Below the pieces are notes generated by a model. The model worked only from the letters and a program-made list of their open reading frames with translations. It was not told the origin of the DNA and ran no database searches. Made by a program: the position numbers and the translations under genes. Source: Streptomyces xylophagus (lineage in GTDB: Bacteria; Actinomycetota; Actinomycetes; Streptomycetales; Streptomycetaceae). From it: a stretch of 64,000 nt of DNA. The stretch covers positions 62,001-126,000 of the forward strand of contig NZ_JNWO01000022.1 in assembly GCF_000716435.1 (NCBI RefSeq), given 5' to 3'. The first letter of the stretch is position 1, and every line of letters starts with the position of its first letter. This document shows positions 27,551 through 36,381 of the stretch, in pieces.

Positions 27551-27844
27551 ATGGGCACCATCGTCCTATCTGGAACCGTCGTCCTGGTCCTCTTCGGCTT
27601 CAGCAACCACGTCTGGTGGCTGGCCGCAGTCGCCGTCCTCTTCCTGTACCTCCAGTACGGGCGGAACTCCTCGTCCTCCTCCTCGACGTCGTCCTCGTCG
27701 TCCGGAGGTTCCTCCTCAGGAGCCACCCCGTCGAGCTACCGCGCGTACCGCGACCGCCGTGACAAGCAGGCCAAGTGGGAGCGCCGTTACCGCCGCGAGC
27801 GCCCGATCGAGTCCCGCCGTCAGCAGCGCGAGCAGAGCAAGTGA
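27551..27844 (+). CDS. Small membrane protein with poly-Ser linker
   Basis: 97 residues. Two closely spaced hydrophobic segments (TIVLSGTVVLVLFGF and WWLAAVAVLFLYLQY) form a hairpin in the membrane, then a serine-rich tract (residues 40-60), then a highly basic tail (RDRRDKQAKWERRYRRERP). The function is unknown. It faces the convergent pspAB gene. Confidence 0.75.
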   Translation: MGTIVLSGTVVLVLFGFSNHVWWLAAVAVLFLYLQYGRNSSSSSSTSSSSSGGSSSGATPSSYRAYRDRRDKQAKWERRYRRERPIESRRQQREQSK

Positions 27845-27864
27845 CCTTGTGGGGCGCCCTGTTG

Positions 27865-28449
27865 TCACAACCCGGGGGCGCCCCACACCGGGAACCACCG
27901 GCTCAGATCCTGCTCGATCCGCAGGTCGTTGCCGAGCATCGACTTGACCTGGAGTTCCAGCGAGCTGTCGCGCCGCTGCCCGTCACCGGCCAGCGGCGCG
28001 AACGGGAAGAACGTCCCGCGCTTGTAGAGATAGACGAGCGCGAGCCGCCGCCCCCCGTCATCCTCGAACCCCGCCAGCGAACACAGCAGTTGGGGCCCGA
28101 ACCCGTTGACCTCCATCGCGCTGTTCACCGCGTGCAGATCGTTGACGAGCGCCGACAGCTGATCGGGTGTCCGGCGCGAGACCAGCCACGAGTAGCCGTA
28201 CTTGTCCTGCGTCAACTCCACCGGCGGACCGGTGCGTTCGGCGTCCGCGTCAAGGAGTGCCTGGACCTCCCGGTGCGTCTGCTCGAACGCCCCGCCCTCC
28301 ACCGTCGCGAAGCACACCGCACCGCGCCCGGTCGCCCTGAACCCGGCCGCCGCCTCCAGCGTCACCGCCGCCGAGGGCAGCGCGAACAGCTGGTCGAGAT
28401 CGGGGGCGACCGGTTTCGTACGGCCGAGCAGGATGTCCAACAACCCCAT
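27865..28449 (-). CDS. pspAB: PspA-associated protein PspAB
   Basis: 194 residues with the hallmark start MGLLDILLGRTKPVAPDLDQLFALPSA and the conserved SYGYSW-like and FFPFAP segments of this actinobacterial family. PspAB is linked to the phage-shock (envelope stress) system. The gene begins 2 bases past the htpX stop codon, so the two are one operon, which fits a membrane-protein quality-control role. Confidence 0.9.
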   Translation of the reverse strand: MGLLDILLGRTKPVAPDLDQLFALPSAAVTLEAAAGFRATGRGAVCFATVEGGAFEQTHREVQALLDADAERTGPPVELTQDKYGYSWLVSRRTPDQLSALVNDLHAVNSAMEVNGFGPQLLCSLAGFEDDGGRRLALVYLYKRGTFFPFAPLAGDGQRRDSSLELQVKSMLGNDLRIEQDLSRWFPVWGAPGL

Positions 28450-28451
28450 CC

Positions 28452-29375
28452 TCAGTCCGCCTTGTCGATGCCGGGCACCGCAGCCTCACCCAACTCGGCG
28501 GAGATCCGCCCCAGTTGGTCGAGCCGCTGCTCCAGGCTCGGGTGCGTCGAGAAGTACTTGGAGATACCGGGCTCGGTGCCGGTCGCCGGGCTGAAGTAGA
28601 AGGCGTTGAAGGCCTGCGCGGTCCGCAGGTCCTTCGTCGGAATCCGGGCGATGTCGCCGTCGACCTTGGTGAGCGCGGACGCCAGCGCCGAGGGCTTCCC
28701 GGTGAGCAGTGCCGCCGCCCGGTCCGCCGCCAGCTCCCGGTACCGGGACAGCGCCCGGATCAGCAGGAAGCTGATCGCGTAGACGGCCGCCGAGACGCCC
28801 ATGATCCCGGCGAAGACGGCCAGCGTGTTCTGGTCCTTCCGCCCCCGGAAGATCTGCGAGTAGAAGGCGAACCGGACCATGAGCCCGGCGAGCACCCCGA
28901 GGAACGAAGCCACCGTGATCACGGCCACGTCCTTGTGCGCCACGTGCGACAGCTCGTGCGCGAGCACACCCTCCAGCTCGGCCGGCTCCAGCCGCCGTAG
29001 CAACCCGGTGGTCACGCAGATAACGGCGTTGTCGGCATTGCGCCCGGTGGCGAAGGCGTTGGGCATATCAATGTCCGACACGGCGACGACAGGTTTCGGC
29101 ATATCGGCCACGGCACACAGCCGGTCGATCACACCGTGGAGTTCGGGATACTCCTCCCGCTCCACGATCCGCCCCTTCATCGCGTACAGCGCGATCCGGT
29201 CGGAGAACCAGTACTGCGCGACGAGCAGCCCACCGGCGAGCACCACGACCAGCACCCAGGACTTCAGCAACACGATCAGCGCGGCCACGAACGCCACGTA
29301 CAACAGCCCGAGCAGGAACAGCGTCAGACCCATACGCACGGTCAGCCGCCGGTCGCTCCGGAAGCGGCTCTGCAT
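28452..29375 (-). CDS. htpX: Zinc metalloprotease HtpX
   Basis: 307 residues. Two N-terminal membrane spans (16-35, 38-56) and two more around 150-195. The zinc site is HELSH at 140-144 in GVLAHELSHVAHKD, with the third ligand Glu in LSRYRELAADRAAA. HtpX degrades damaged membrane proteins from the cytoplasmic face. The length is usual for the family. It forms an operon with pspAB. Confidence 0.95.
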   Translation of the reverse strand: MQSRFRSDRRLTVRMGLTLFLLGLLYVAFVAALIVLLKSWVLVVVLAGGLLVAQYWFSDRIALYAMKGRIVEREEYPELHGVIDRLCAVADMPKPVVAVSDIDMPNAFATGRNADNAVICVTTGLLRRLEPAELEGVLAHELSHVAHKDVAVITVASFLGVLAGLMVRFAFYSQIFRGRKDQNTLAVFAGIMGVSAAVYAISFLLIRALSRYRELAADRAAALLTGKPSALASALTKVDGDIARIPTKDLRTAQAFNAFYFSPATGTEPGISKYFSTHPSLEQRLDQLGRISAELGEAAVPGIDKAD

Positions 29376-29497
29376 CTGCCATCACCCCGCAGTCAGGCAC
29401 TCGTCCCACCGCCCAGTGTGCACCCGCGCCTTCCCATGAAGCGGTCCCGATCGGCCCTAGGCGGAGCAAAAGGTCCCTGTGAATCCGGGTGTCGTCC

Positions 29498-30808
29498 TCA
29501 CCCCCGCTTTACGGCGTGCTCGGCCCACCCGCGCAGCTTCACGTCCGGATCGTCCAACAGCGCCTCGGCCACCTCTCGCCGGACGCCCCCGCCCCGCGCG
29601 TCGAGCAGCCGGAACGCGGCGACCCGCACCGCCCGGGGCCACCGTGCCCCCAACCTTTCCGTCAGCCACTCCTCGGGCACCAGCTCCGCGGACGGCAGCA
29701 GCGCGGCGGTCACCTCACGCACGACCCCGGCCGCCGGATCGTCCAGCAACGGCCGCAACCGTCGTACGTCCGCCACGTCCAGCACCCGCAGCCCGGCCAC
29801 GGCCCGCGCTCGCACCGCCCCCGTCGGATGGCCGACGAGCGTCCACAACAGCTCGGCGTCCGCCCGCCCACCGCACTCCGCCAGCCCGATCACGGCCCCG
29901 GGCACCGGCTCCGGCGCCGCGCACCACGCCCGGTACAACGGCAGCGGATCGACCCCGTCCTGCCGTACGACATACCGGGCACAGGCCCGCACGACCGGGG
30001 CCCGGTCGGCCAGGAACCCCACTGCGAGCTCGGCCCGCCCGGCAGGCCGCAGCACGGTGACCCCGGCGGAACGAACGCGGGGACTGCGCGCCCCGAGCAG
30101 CGGTCCGAAGACCTCGTCGTACGCCCCGCCCTTCGCTACGGCGGCCAGTGCGGCGTCCGCGCACACGGTCTGGACGACGGCGTCGGTGTCCTGGGCAGCG
30201 GCGCGGGCGAGTTCGGCGGGGGAGAGGAGGCCGTCCTCGACGGCGAGGCGGTAGGCGTAGCGGCGTACGGCGGGGTCGGCACTGAAGCAGAGCGCGACGA
30301 GCCGGTCGCGGGGGGCGCGGCGCAGGGTCTCATCGAGCAGGCGTACGGCGAAATCGGCCCGGTCGCGGCGGCCGACGAGCAGGATCATCGGCGCGAGCGA
30401 GGCGGCGGTCACGGCGTCGAGGCCCTCGGCCAGCCGCTGCCGGGCCCGGTCGCGCACCGGCGGAGCCCACTCGGCGCAGCGCAGCACGACCAGGGGCAGC
30501 AGCACGGGGTGCCCGGCGGCCCGGTCCAGCGCCGCCTGCCGGATCCGGCCGTCCCGGTGGCACAGGGCCAGGGCGAGCTGGGACTCGGTCAGCGGGCCGG
30601 GGCCGCGCAGGACGGCGGTGAGCTCGCGGGCACCGGCCATCCGGTCCCACGGCACGACGTCCGGCGGGCAGAAGAACTCGTCCTCGCGCGCACCCGTGTC
30701 CAGCCCGAGCCACGCGCGCGGATCGCGGACGTCGAGCACGTCCCGTACCGGTTCCCCCTGCGCGAGCCGCACCGCGGCGGCCACTCCACGCCTGATGTCC
30801 TCACGCAT
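29498..30808 (-). CDS. HEAT-repeat-like protein
   Basis: 436 residues, almost entirely Ala/Arg/Leu-rich helices in repeated pairs, for example LLPLVVLRCAEWAPPVRDRARQRLAE and ARAVAGLRVLDVADVRRLRPLLDDPAAG. This fits a HEAT/Armadillo-like solenoid used for binding other proteins. It is a conserved Streptomyces protein with no enzymatic motif. Its ATG is 2 bases from the stop codon of the upstream 86-aa membrane protein gene, so they are cotranscribed. Confidence 0.78.
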   Translation of the reverse strand: MREDIRRGVAAAVRLAQGEPVRDVLDVRDPRAWLGLDTGAREDEFFCPPDVVPWDRMAGARELTAVLRGPGPLTESQLALALCHRDGRIRQAALDRAAGHPVLLPLVVLRCAEWAPPVRDRARQRLAEGLDAVTAASLAPMILLVGRRDRADFAVRLLDETLRRAPRDRLVALCFSADPAVRRYAYRLAVEDGLLSPAELARAAAQDTDAVVQTVCADAALAAVAKGGAYDEVFGPLLGARSPRVRSAGVTVLRPAGRAELAVGFLADRAPVVRACARYVVRQDGVDPLPLYRAWCAAPEPVPGAVIGLAECGGRADAELLWTLVGHPTGAVRARAVAGLRVLDVADVRRLRPLLDDPAAGVVREVTAALLPSAELVPEEWLTERLGARWPRAVRVAAFRLLDARGGGVRREVAEALLDDPDVKLRGWAEHAVKRG

Positions 30809-30810
30809 CT

Positions 30811-31071
30811 CTAGTACGGCGCCCGGAAGTTGACGTACCCCAACAACACGATGACCGCGGCGACGCTCCCCAGCACGACCACCGTCGATATCCACGAGGA
30901 CCGCCGAGGCCCCACCCCCTCGGGCTCACCCCGGAACGGCACCGGCCCCGGAGGGTTCTCCTTCCACCGGGCCGCAAGCATCCGGGCCCGCGCGGAGGGC
31001 TCCTTGTGCTCGGCCCCGTCGGCCCACTTGAGGTCGAACTCGCGGTCTTCGTCGTCCTGTTGCTGTCCCAT
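30811..31071 (-). CDS. Small membrane protein
   Basis: 86 residues: a charged N-terminal cytoplasmic part (DDEDREFDLKWADGAEHKEPSARARML) and a single C-terminal membrane span (ISTVVVLGSVAAVIVLLGYV). The C-terminal anchor suggests a tail-anchored topology. It is probably in an operon with the HEAT-like protein gene downstream. Confidence 0.75.
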   Translation of the reverse strand: MGQQQDDEDREFDLKWADGAEHKEPSARARMLAARWKENPPGPVPFRGEPEGVGPRRSSWISTVVVLGSVAAVIVLLGYVNFRAPY

Positions 31072-31108
31072 CCCCGTTGCCCCTCCCGGAAATCAATGTG
31101 TGTACGAC

Positions 31109-31144
31109 GGTGCCCCCGCCTCTCCGAAGAGAGACGGGGGCACC
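31109..31144 (-). terminator. Terminator after glnA
   Basis: Stem of 15 pairs with one mismatch: GGTGCCCCCG with CGGGGGCACC outside, TCTC/GAGA inside, and a CGAA loop. It starts 25 bases past the glnA stop codon. Confidence 0.8.
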
Positions 31145-31168
31145 CGACGATCGGTTCGATCGGTTGGA

Positions 31169-32578
31169 TCACACGTCGAAGTACAGCTCGAACTCGTGCG
31201 GGTGCGGACGCAGCTGCAGCGGCGCGATCTCGTTCGTGCGCTTGAAGTCGATCCACGTCTCGATCAGGTCTGGCGTGAAGACGTCGCCCGCGAGCAGGAA
31301 CTCGTGGTCGGCCTCGAGGCGGTCGAGGACGGCCGGGAGGGAGGTCGGGACCTGGGCGACGCCCGCGTGCTCCTCGGGGGCCAGCTCGTAGAGGTCCTTG
31401 TCGATCGGCTCGGCCGGCTCGATCTTGTTCTTGATACCGTCCAGGCCCGCGAGCAGCAGGGCGGAGAAGGCGAGGTACGGGTTGCCGGAGGAGTCGGGCG
31501 CGCGGAACTCGACGCGCTTGGCCTTCGGGTTGGAGCCAGTGATCGGGATGCGCATCGCGGCGGAGCGGTTGCGCTGCGAGTACACCAGGTTGACCGGCGC
31601 CTCGAAGCCCGGCACCAGGCGGTGGTACGAGTTCACCGTCGGGTTGGTGAACGCGAGCAGCGACGGGGCGTGCTTGAGGATGCCGCCGATGTAGTAGCGG
31701 GCGAGGTCCGACAGACCCGCGTAGCCGGCCTCGTCGTAGAAGAGCGGGGAGCCGCCCGCCCACAGCGACGAGTGGACGTGCATGCCCGAGCCGTTGTCAC
31801 CGAAGATCGGCTTCGGCATGAAGGTCGCGGTCTTGCCGTTGCGCCAGGCCACGTTCTTCACGATGTACTTGAAGAGCTGGAGGTCGTCGGCCGCGGCGAG
31901 CAGCGTGTTGAACTTGTAGTTGATCTCGGCCTGGCCGGCGGTGCCCACCTCGTGGTGCTGGCGCTCGACCTGGAGGCCGGACGCGGCCAGCTCCAGGGAG
32001 ATCTCCGCACGCAGGTCGGCGAAGTGGTCGACCGGCGGGGTCGGGAAGTAGCCGCCCTTGTAGCGGACCTTGTAACCGCGGTTGTCCTCGACCGCACCGG
32101 TGTTCCAGGCGCCCGCCTCGGAGTCGATGTGGTAGAAGGCCTCGTTCGCCTTGGTCTCGAAGCGCACGCTGTCGAAGACGTAGAACTCGGCCTCGGGACC
32201 GAAGTACGCGGTGTCGGCGATGCCGGTGGAGGCGAGGTACGCCTCGGCCTTCTTCGCCACGTTGCGCGGGTCACGGGAGTACTGCTCGCCCGTGATCGGG
32301 TCGTGGATGAAGAAGTTGATGTTGACCGTCTTGTCGCGGCGGAAGGGGTCCACGCGCGCGGTCGACAGGTCGGCGCGGAGCGCCATGTCGGACTCGTGGA
32401 TGGCCTGGAAGCCGCGGATCGAGGAGCCGTCGAAGGCGAGTTCCTCATCCGGGTCGAAGGCCGTCGCCGGCAGCGTGAAGTGCTGCATCACACCCGGCAG
32501 ATCGCAGAATCGGACGTCGACGAACTTGACGTCCTCGTCCGCGATGAACTTCTTGGCCTCGTCGGCGTTCTGGAACAT
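31169..32578 (-). CDS. glnA: Glutamine synthetase I
   Basis: 469 residues from ATG 32578 with AGGAGG upstream. GSI hallmarks: [12 protein letters not shown] near the start, [23 protein letters not shown], the ATP site [18 protein letters not shown], and the adenylylation loop [11 protein letters not shown] with its Tyr intact, so it should be controlled by adenylylation (GlnE). It is the main ammonium-assimilating enzyme. Two GlnR boxes overlap the -35 region of its promoter. The divergent neighbour is an RDD membrane protein. Confidence 0.98.
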   Translation of the reverse strand: MFQNADEAKKFIADEDVKFVDVRFCDLPGVMQHFTLPATAFDPDEELAFDGSSIRGFQAIHESDMALRADLSTARVDPFRRDKTVNINFFIHDPITGEQYSRDPRNVAKKAEAYLASTGIADTAYFGPEAEFYVFDSVRFETKANEAFYHIDSEAGAWNTGAVEDNRGYKVRYKGGYFPTPPVDHFADLRAEISLELAASGLQVERQHHEVGTAGQAEINYKFNTLLAAADDLQLFKYIVKNVAWRNGKTATFMPKPIFGDNGSGMHVHSSLWAGGSPLFYDEAGYAGLSDLARYYIGGILKHAPSLLAFTNPTVNSYHRLVPGFEAPVNLVYSQRNRSAAMRIPITGSNPKAKRVEFRAPDSSGNPYLAFSALLLAGLDGIKNKIEPAEPIDKDLYELAPEEHAGVAQVPTSLPAVLDRLEADHEFLLAGDVFTPDLIETWIDFKRTNEIAPLQLRPHPHEFELYFDV

Positions 32579-32659
32579 CCAGCTCCTCCTACTCCCGACC
32601 GTCCGTGCCGGGGTGGTAGTTCGTTCGTGCGGCCAGTGCGGTGGCACACGCTGGAGCCG

Positions 32660-32713
32660 ACCTTAGGGACGGGGGATTTCTCAAGCGTGACCCATTTGTT
32701 TCGCCCAAGTTAA
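32660..32713 (-). promoter_or_regulatory. glnA promoter with two GlnR boxes
   Basis: On the minus strand: TTAAC-N6-GAAAC (32698-32713), then GTCAC-N6-GAAAT (32676-32691), 22 bases apart start to start, and a -10-like TAAGGT (32660-32665). Both boxes fit gTnAc-N6-GaAAc closely; the proximal box lies where the -35 hexamer should be, fitting activation by GlnR. Confidence 0.85.
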
Positions 32714-32776
32714 CCGGTCTTGAGCCGCCTGGCCCCTCCTGTCCGTATGGCAGAACGCGGGCAGTACCGTGGACGG

Positions 32777-33247
32777 GTGGACAACAGGGATGCAATCGGC
32801 TCATGGCTCTCCGGGCCCCGCGAGGCCGCGGAACGAGCAGGTGTCGACTTCGGCTACCGCGGCGAGCAGCTGGGCCTGCCCGAGGACGGCCCCGGCTCCA
32901 TCGCCCGCCCGGGCCGCCGCCTCGGCGCCCTCGCCGTCGACTGGGCTCTGTGCCTGTTGATCGCATACGGCCTGCTCACCCACGGCTACAAGCCGGGGGC
33001 CACCGGCAACTGGGCCCTCCTCGTCTTCTTCGTCCTGAGCGCCCTCACGGTCGGCACGATCGGCTTCACCCCGGGCAAGCGCCTCTTCGGCCTCCGCGTG
33101 GCCGCCCTCGACACCGGCCGCCCGAGCCCCCTCCGCGCCCTGCTCCGCACGGCCCTCCTCTGCATCGCGATCCCGGCCCTGATCTGGGACCGGGACGGGC
33201 GGGGGCTGCACGACCGGTTGGCGCGCACGGTGGAAGTGCGGATCTAG
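32777..33247 (+). CDS. RDD-family membrane protein
   Basis: 156 residues from GTG 32777, giving a start like DNRDAIGSWLSGP; an ATG at 32747 is the alternative. The RDD pattern is seen: RPGRRLGALAVDWALC (Arg and Asp in the first span), a second hydrophobic span (LLVFFVLSALTVGTIG), TPGKRLFGLRV, and HDRLARTVEV at the end. RDD proteins are probable transport or ion-exchange proteins. It is divergent from glnA, a pairing common in Streptomyces. Confidence 0.88.
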   Translation: MDNRDAIGSWLSGPREAAERAGVDFGYRGEQLGLPEDGPGSIARPGRRLGALAVDWALCLLIAYGLLTHGYKPGATGNWALLVFFVLSALTVGTIGFTPGKRLFGLRVAALDTGRPSPLRALLRTALLCIAIPALIWDRDGRGLHDRLARTVEVRI

Positions 33248-33264
33248 CAGTAGTCGTACGACCG

Positions 33265-33300
33265 AGGGGGCGCCCCGGAAGGACCCGGGCCGCCCCCTTT
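33265..33300 (+). terminator. Terminator after RDD gene
   Basis: Outer arms AGGGGGCG / CGCCCCCT with a further CCCGG/CCGGG-type pairing inside, then TT. It begins 18 bases after the stop codon. Confidence 0.65.
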
Positions 33301-33403
33301 GGCGTGCCGGGCGGGTGACCGTCGGCCGGTCACGGCCCGGGGTCCCCTCCGCGAAGGTCCTGGCCCAGGACACTGTCGCCGTTCCCGACGGAAGTGGTGG
33401 GCA

Positions 33404-34585
33404 GTGGTGGACAGGATGGCAGCAGGCGACAAGTCGACGATCGTGACCCGGGCGCCGATGGTCGCCGAGATCGCGGCCCGGTACGCGGAGGAGGCGGAGA
33501 CCGCGCGGCGGCTCTCACCACAGGTGGTGGAGGGGGTACGGGACGCGGGGTTCGCGCGGCACTTCGTACCGGTGGCCCACGGCGGCGAGGCGGGCGGTTT
33601 CGCCGAACTGACCTCGGCGGTCGGCCTGGTGGGGGAGGGGTGCACGTCGGCGGCATGGGCGGCTTCGCTGGCCGCGTACGCCGGGAGGTACGCGGCGTTC
33701 CTCCCCGCCGAGGGCCAGGCGGAGATCTGGGCGGACGGTCCGGACGTGCTGCTGGCCGGCGCGCTCATGCCGTCCGGCAAGGCGGAGCCCGTGGCCGACG
33801 GCTGGCGGTTGAGCGGTGAGTGGAAGTACATCAGCGGGGTGCACTTCGCCGACTGGGCGCTGGCCTGCGCGGCGGTCCCCGCCGAGGGCCCGGTGGATCC
33901 CGAGGCGCGGCCCGAGGTGCGGTTCTTCGCGGTGCCGCGGGCCGACTTCTCGATCGAGGACAGCTGGTTCACCGTAGGGATGCGCGGGACGGGCAGCGAC
34001 ACCCTGGTCCTCTCCGACGTCTTCGTGCCCGAGCACCGGACCCTGGCGAGGTCCGCCGTGCACGAGGGCCGGGCGCCCGCGTCGGACGCGCGCTGTCACA
34101 TCGTTCCGATGTACGCCGTGAACGCCCTGCCGTTCGCCGCCCCGCTGGTCGGCGCCGCGCGGGGCGCGCTGCGGGCCTGGATCGCGCGGACCGGTTCGCG
34201 CGTCGACCGCCGTGGGCAGGCCGTGGGCGAGAAGCCCTCGACCCAGGTCGCGCTGGCCCGCTCGGCCGCCGAGGTGGACGCCGCCGAACTCCTGATCCTG
34301 CGGACGGCGGCGGTCGCCGACGGCACCGAGTGCCCTCCGGAGGGGGAAGCGGCGGTCCGGGGCGCCCGGGACCTCGCGCTGGCGGTGGAACTGCTGGTCT
34401 CGGCGGTCGACCGGGTCTTCCGCGCCGGCGGCACCTCCGGGCAGGCCTCGTCCGACCCGGTGCAGCGTTTCTGGCGCGACGTGAACAGCGCCGCCTCGCA
34501 CGTGGCGCTGTCCTTCGAGACGACGGGCGCGGCCTACGGCGCCTGGGCACTGGCCGGCGACGAGCGGGCGGGGGCGGTGCGCTGA
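33404..34585 (+). CDS. Acyl-CoA-dehydrogenase-fold flavin-dependent monooxygenase (oxygenase component)
   Basis: 393 residues from GTG 33404 (GGAAG 9 bases upstream); ATG 33416 is possible. The fold is of group D two-component monooxygenases (HsaA/HpaB-like): an N-terminal helical domain, a beta domain with LSGEWKYISGVHFADWALA and GMRGTGSDTLVLSDVFVPEHR, and a C-terminal helical domain (QRFWRDVNSAASHVALS). Such proteins use reduced flavin to hydroxylate aromatic or polyketide substrates. The flavin reductase gene 310 bases downstream is the natural partner. Confidence 0.85.
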   Translation: MVDRMAAGDKSTIVTRAPMVAEIAARYAEEAETARRLSPQVVEGVRDAGFARHFVPVAHGGEAGGFAELTSAVGLVGEGCTSAAWAASLAAYAGRYAAFLPAEGQAEIWADGPDVLLAGALMPSGKAEPVADGWRLSGEWKYISGVHFADWALACAAVPAEGPVDPEARPEVRFFAVPRADFSIEDSWFTVGMRGTGSDTLVLSDVFVPEHRTLARSAVHEGRAPASDARCHIVPMYAVNALPFAAPLVGAARGALRAWIARTGSRVDRRGQAVGEKPSTQVALARSAAEVDAAELLILRTAAVADGTECPPEGEAAVRGARDLALAVELLVSAVDRVFRAGGTSGQASSDPVQRFWRDVNSAASHVALSFETTGAAYGAWALAGDERAGAVR

Positions 34586-34654
34586 GCTGAGCCGGTCTCG
34601 GTGAGCCGGTAGCCGTGCCGGTGCGGTGCCGGTGGCCGCGCCGGTCCTGGTCTG

Positions 34655-34722
34655 GGTGCCGGTGCCGGTGCCGGTGCCCGTGGCGGTCCAGGTCTCTGCC
34701 CCTGCCCCTGCCCCTGCCCCTG
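34655..34722. repeat. Two adjacent hexanucleotide tandem repeats
   Basis: GGTGCC repeated four times (34655-34678), then CTGCCC about four and a half times (34696-34722), in the noncoding gap between the monooxygenase and flavin reductase genes. Copy numbers are counted directly. Confidence 0.85.
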
Positions 34723-34895
34723 CGCCAGTGCCCCGGCCCCGGTTGCCGGTCCGGGACGGTGACCGCATAGTCGATCTGGAGCCGGGTGACGATCTCGATC
34801 ACCGTCGGTGAGCCGTGTCCGAGGCCGTCCCGAGGCCACTGAACTCGCGGCGGCCTCCACGAAGGCCCACAGGGCCCAACAGGTGGTGCACCGTC

Positions 34896-35402
34896 ATGAC
34901 GGAGCGTCAGGAAGTACTGGAAGCCGAAGCCGCGGTGCCGCCCGAGGAGTTCCGGGCGGCGATGGCCCGCTTCCCCTCGGGCGTCGTGGTGGTGACCACA
35001 TGCTGTGCGGACGGCACGCCCCGCGGATTCACGGCCAGCTCGTTCTGCTCGGTCTCGCTGGAGCCGCCGATGATCCTGGTGTGCCTGGCGAACTCCGCCG
35101 ACTCGGCACCGACGTTCGAATCCTGCGACCGCTTCGCCGTGAGCGTGCTGGCCCCGGCCCACCGCCCGCTCGCCGTGCGCTTCGCCACCAAGGGCACCGA
35201 CAAGTTCGCCGCCGACGGCCTGCGCGTCAGCCCGGCCGGCCTGCCGACGGTCGACCGGGCCCTGTCCGAACTGGACTGCACCCCCCACGCACGACACCCG
35301 GCCGGGGACCATACGGTCCTGATCGGCCGGGTGACGGGTGTGCGACTGGGGGAGGGTTCCCCGATGGTGTATTACGACCGGGGGTTCAGGACGTTGGCCT
35401 GA
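34896..35402 (+). CDS. Flavin reductase (HpaC-like)
   Basis: 168 residues from ATG 34896 with AGGTGG 9 bases upstream. The split-barrel flavin reductase family is recognised from FRAAMARFPSGVVVVTT, GFTASSFCSVSLEPPMILVCL and the final HTVLIGRVTGVRLG...PMVYYDRGFRTL. It supplies reduced FMN or FAD to the oxygenase encoded upstream. Both genes point the same way but are split by a 310-base region with tandem repeats. Confidence 0.9.
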   Translation: MTERQEVLEAEAAVPPEEFRAAMARFPSGVVVVTTCCADGTPRGFTASSFCSVSLEPPMILVCLANSADSAPTFESCDRFAVSVLAPAHRPLAVRFATKGTDKFAADGLRVSPAGLPTVDRALSELDCTPHARHPAGDHTVLIGRVTGVRLGEGSPMVYYDRGFRTLA

Positions 35403-35420
35403 CGGGGCCACGCCCGGTGA

Positions 35421-35792
35421 TCAGCCGAGGGCCAGCTTCGTGAACCAGGTGGCGTTCGCACTGATGACCTTCGCGGTGGTACCGATCGAGGCGCTCCCAC
35501 CCGTGTACACGTCGACGCTGCCGTCACTGTTGAGGGCCCAGATGTCAGGGATGCCGTCACCCGTGACATCCGGGGTGCCGTAGAAGTGGAGCGTCGGCTT
35601 CGCGGTCTCGGTCCAGCCGATGGCGTACGTCGTATCGACGCCGGTCAGGGAACCGGCCGCGGTCGAGAGCGACGCGATGGTGGAGCCGCCGCCGCTGTCC
35701 GCGATGCCGTAGCAGACGTAGAGGTTGCCGGAGGAACCAGAGCGCCAGAGCAGGTCGGGTTCGCCGTCGGCGTTGTGGTCGCCGATGCTCAC
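35421..35792 (-). pseudogene. C-terminal remnant of a VCBS/FG-GAP repeat protein
   Basis: 123 codons reading as integrin-like beta-propeller repeats: SIGDHNADGEPDLLWR and PDVTGDGIPDIWALNSDGSVDVYTG contain the D-x-D/N-x-D/N-G calcium-binding signature. Homologous-looking sequence continues in frame a little further upstream (AVRDLVSIGD), then stops matching near 35840. Full family members are several hundred residues long with a signal peptide; here both are missing, so the gene was probably cut by the insertion or deletion that brought the adjacent odd-composition DNA. Confidence 0.75.
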
Positions 35793-35845
35793 CAGGTCAC
35801 GTACGGCCCACGCGGTGGCGGAGATCTGCGTGGCGGCCGAGAGGT

Positions 35846-36223
35846 GTGTGGGTGAATCTCGACGGCGTCGTATATTTCATGTTCCCCGAGGCGGAAGGCG
35901 GAGAATACGTCAAGGTCTTCGGGAGCGTTGAGGGGATGATTGAATCCGATGCGCTCCATGCCGAGTGCATGAGTTGGGACGTCGCCGGCCGTGGTGGGTT
36001 CGAATCTCTTGGAGAGCTGCGTCAGCGGTGTCTGGGATTGCGTCTTGCCGAAGAGGTTGATGGCTGTGGCGAAGCCTGGTTTTTCGGTGATGGATTTAGG
36101 GTGCACATTTGGGAGACCTGGGCGAAAGTATTTGCTCGGGACGACCTGTCCCGGTGGGCTGTGTGGACCCGTGATCCAGCAGGTCGAGAAAATGCCATGA
36201 AGTTTCTTCTGGGCTTGGTTTAG
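35846..36223 (+). CDS. Unknown protein in compositionally odd patch
   Basis: Up to 125 codons from GTG 35846 (ATG 35879 also possible); no clear ribosome site. The product is Trp/Phe/Gly-rich (CGEAWFFGDGFRVHIWETWAKVF, WAVWTRDPAG) and looks like a real small globular protein, of the size seen for immunity or SUKH-like proteins, but I cannot assign a family. Third positions contain many A/T, unlike neighbouring genes, so foreign origin is likely. Confidence 0.45.
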   Translation: MWVNLDGVVYFMFPEAEGGEYVKVFGSVEGMIESDALHAECMSWDVAGRGGFESLGELRQRCLGLRLAEEVDGCGEAWFFGDGFRVHIWETWAKVFARDDLSRWAVWTRDPAGRENAMKFLLGLV

Positions 36224-36381
36224 CCCAGGGTCTGCTGGAGTCGGATGAGCGTGCGGAGCGAGACCGGGCCTCGGCTTTCGTGGCGGGGGCGTCAAATTCG
36301 CCCGGAGTACTTCGCGGCCGCTCACCTCCATGAGACGTCTTTGATTGGTTTGACCTTTTTTGATCGATTGGATGGCATTTT

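Noticed and set aside
34626..34811. 61-codon frame of Pro/Val/Ala repeats between the monooxygenase and reductase genes
   Set aside because: It is a translation of the hexanucleotide repeats with no start signal or typical composition.
35990..36010. GGTTCGAATC, like a tRNA T-loop
   Set aside because: The flanking bases do not form a T-stem, and no acceptor stem, anticodon arm or CCA is found at the right distance; it lies inside an ORF.
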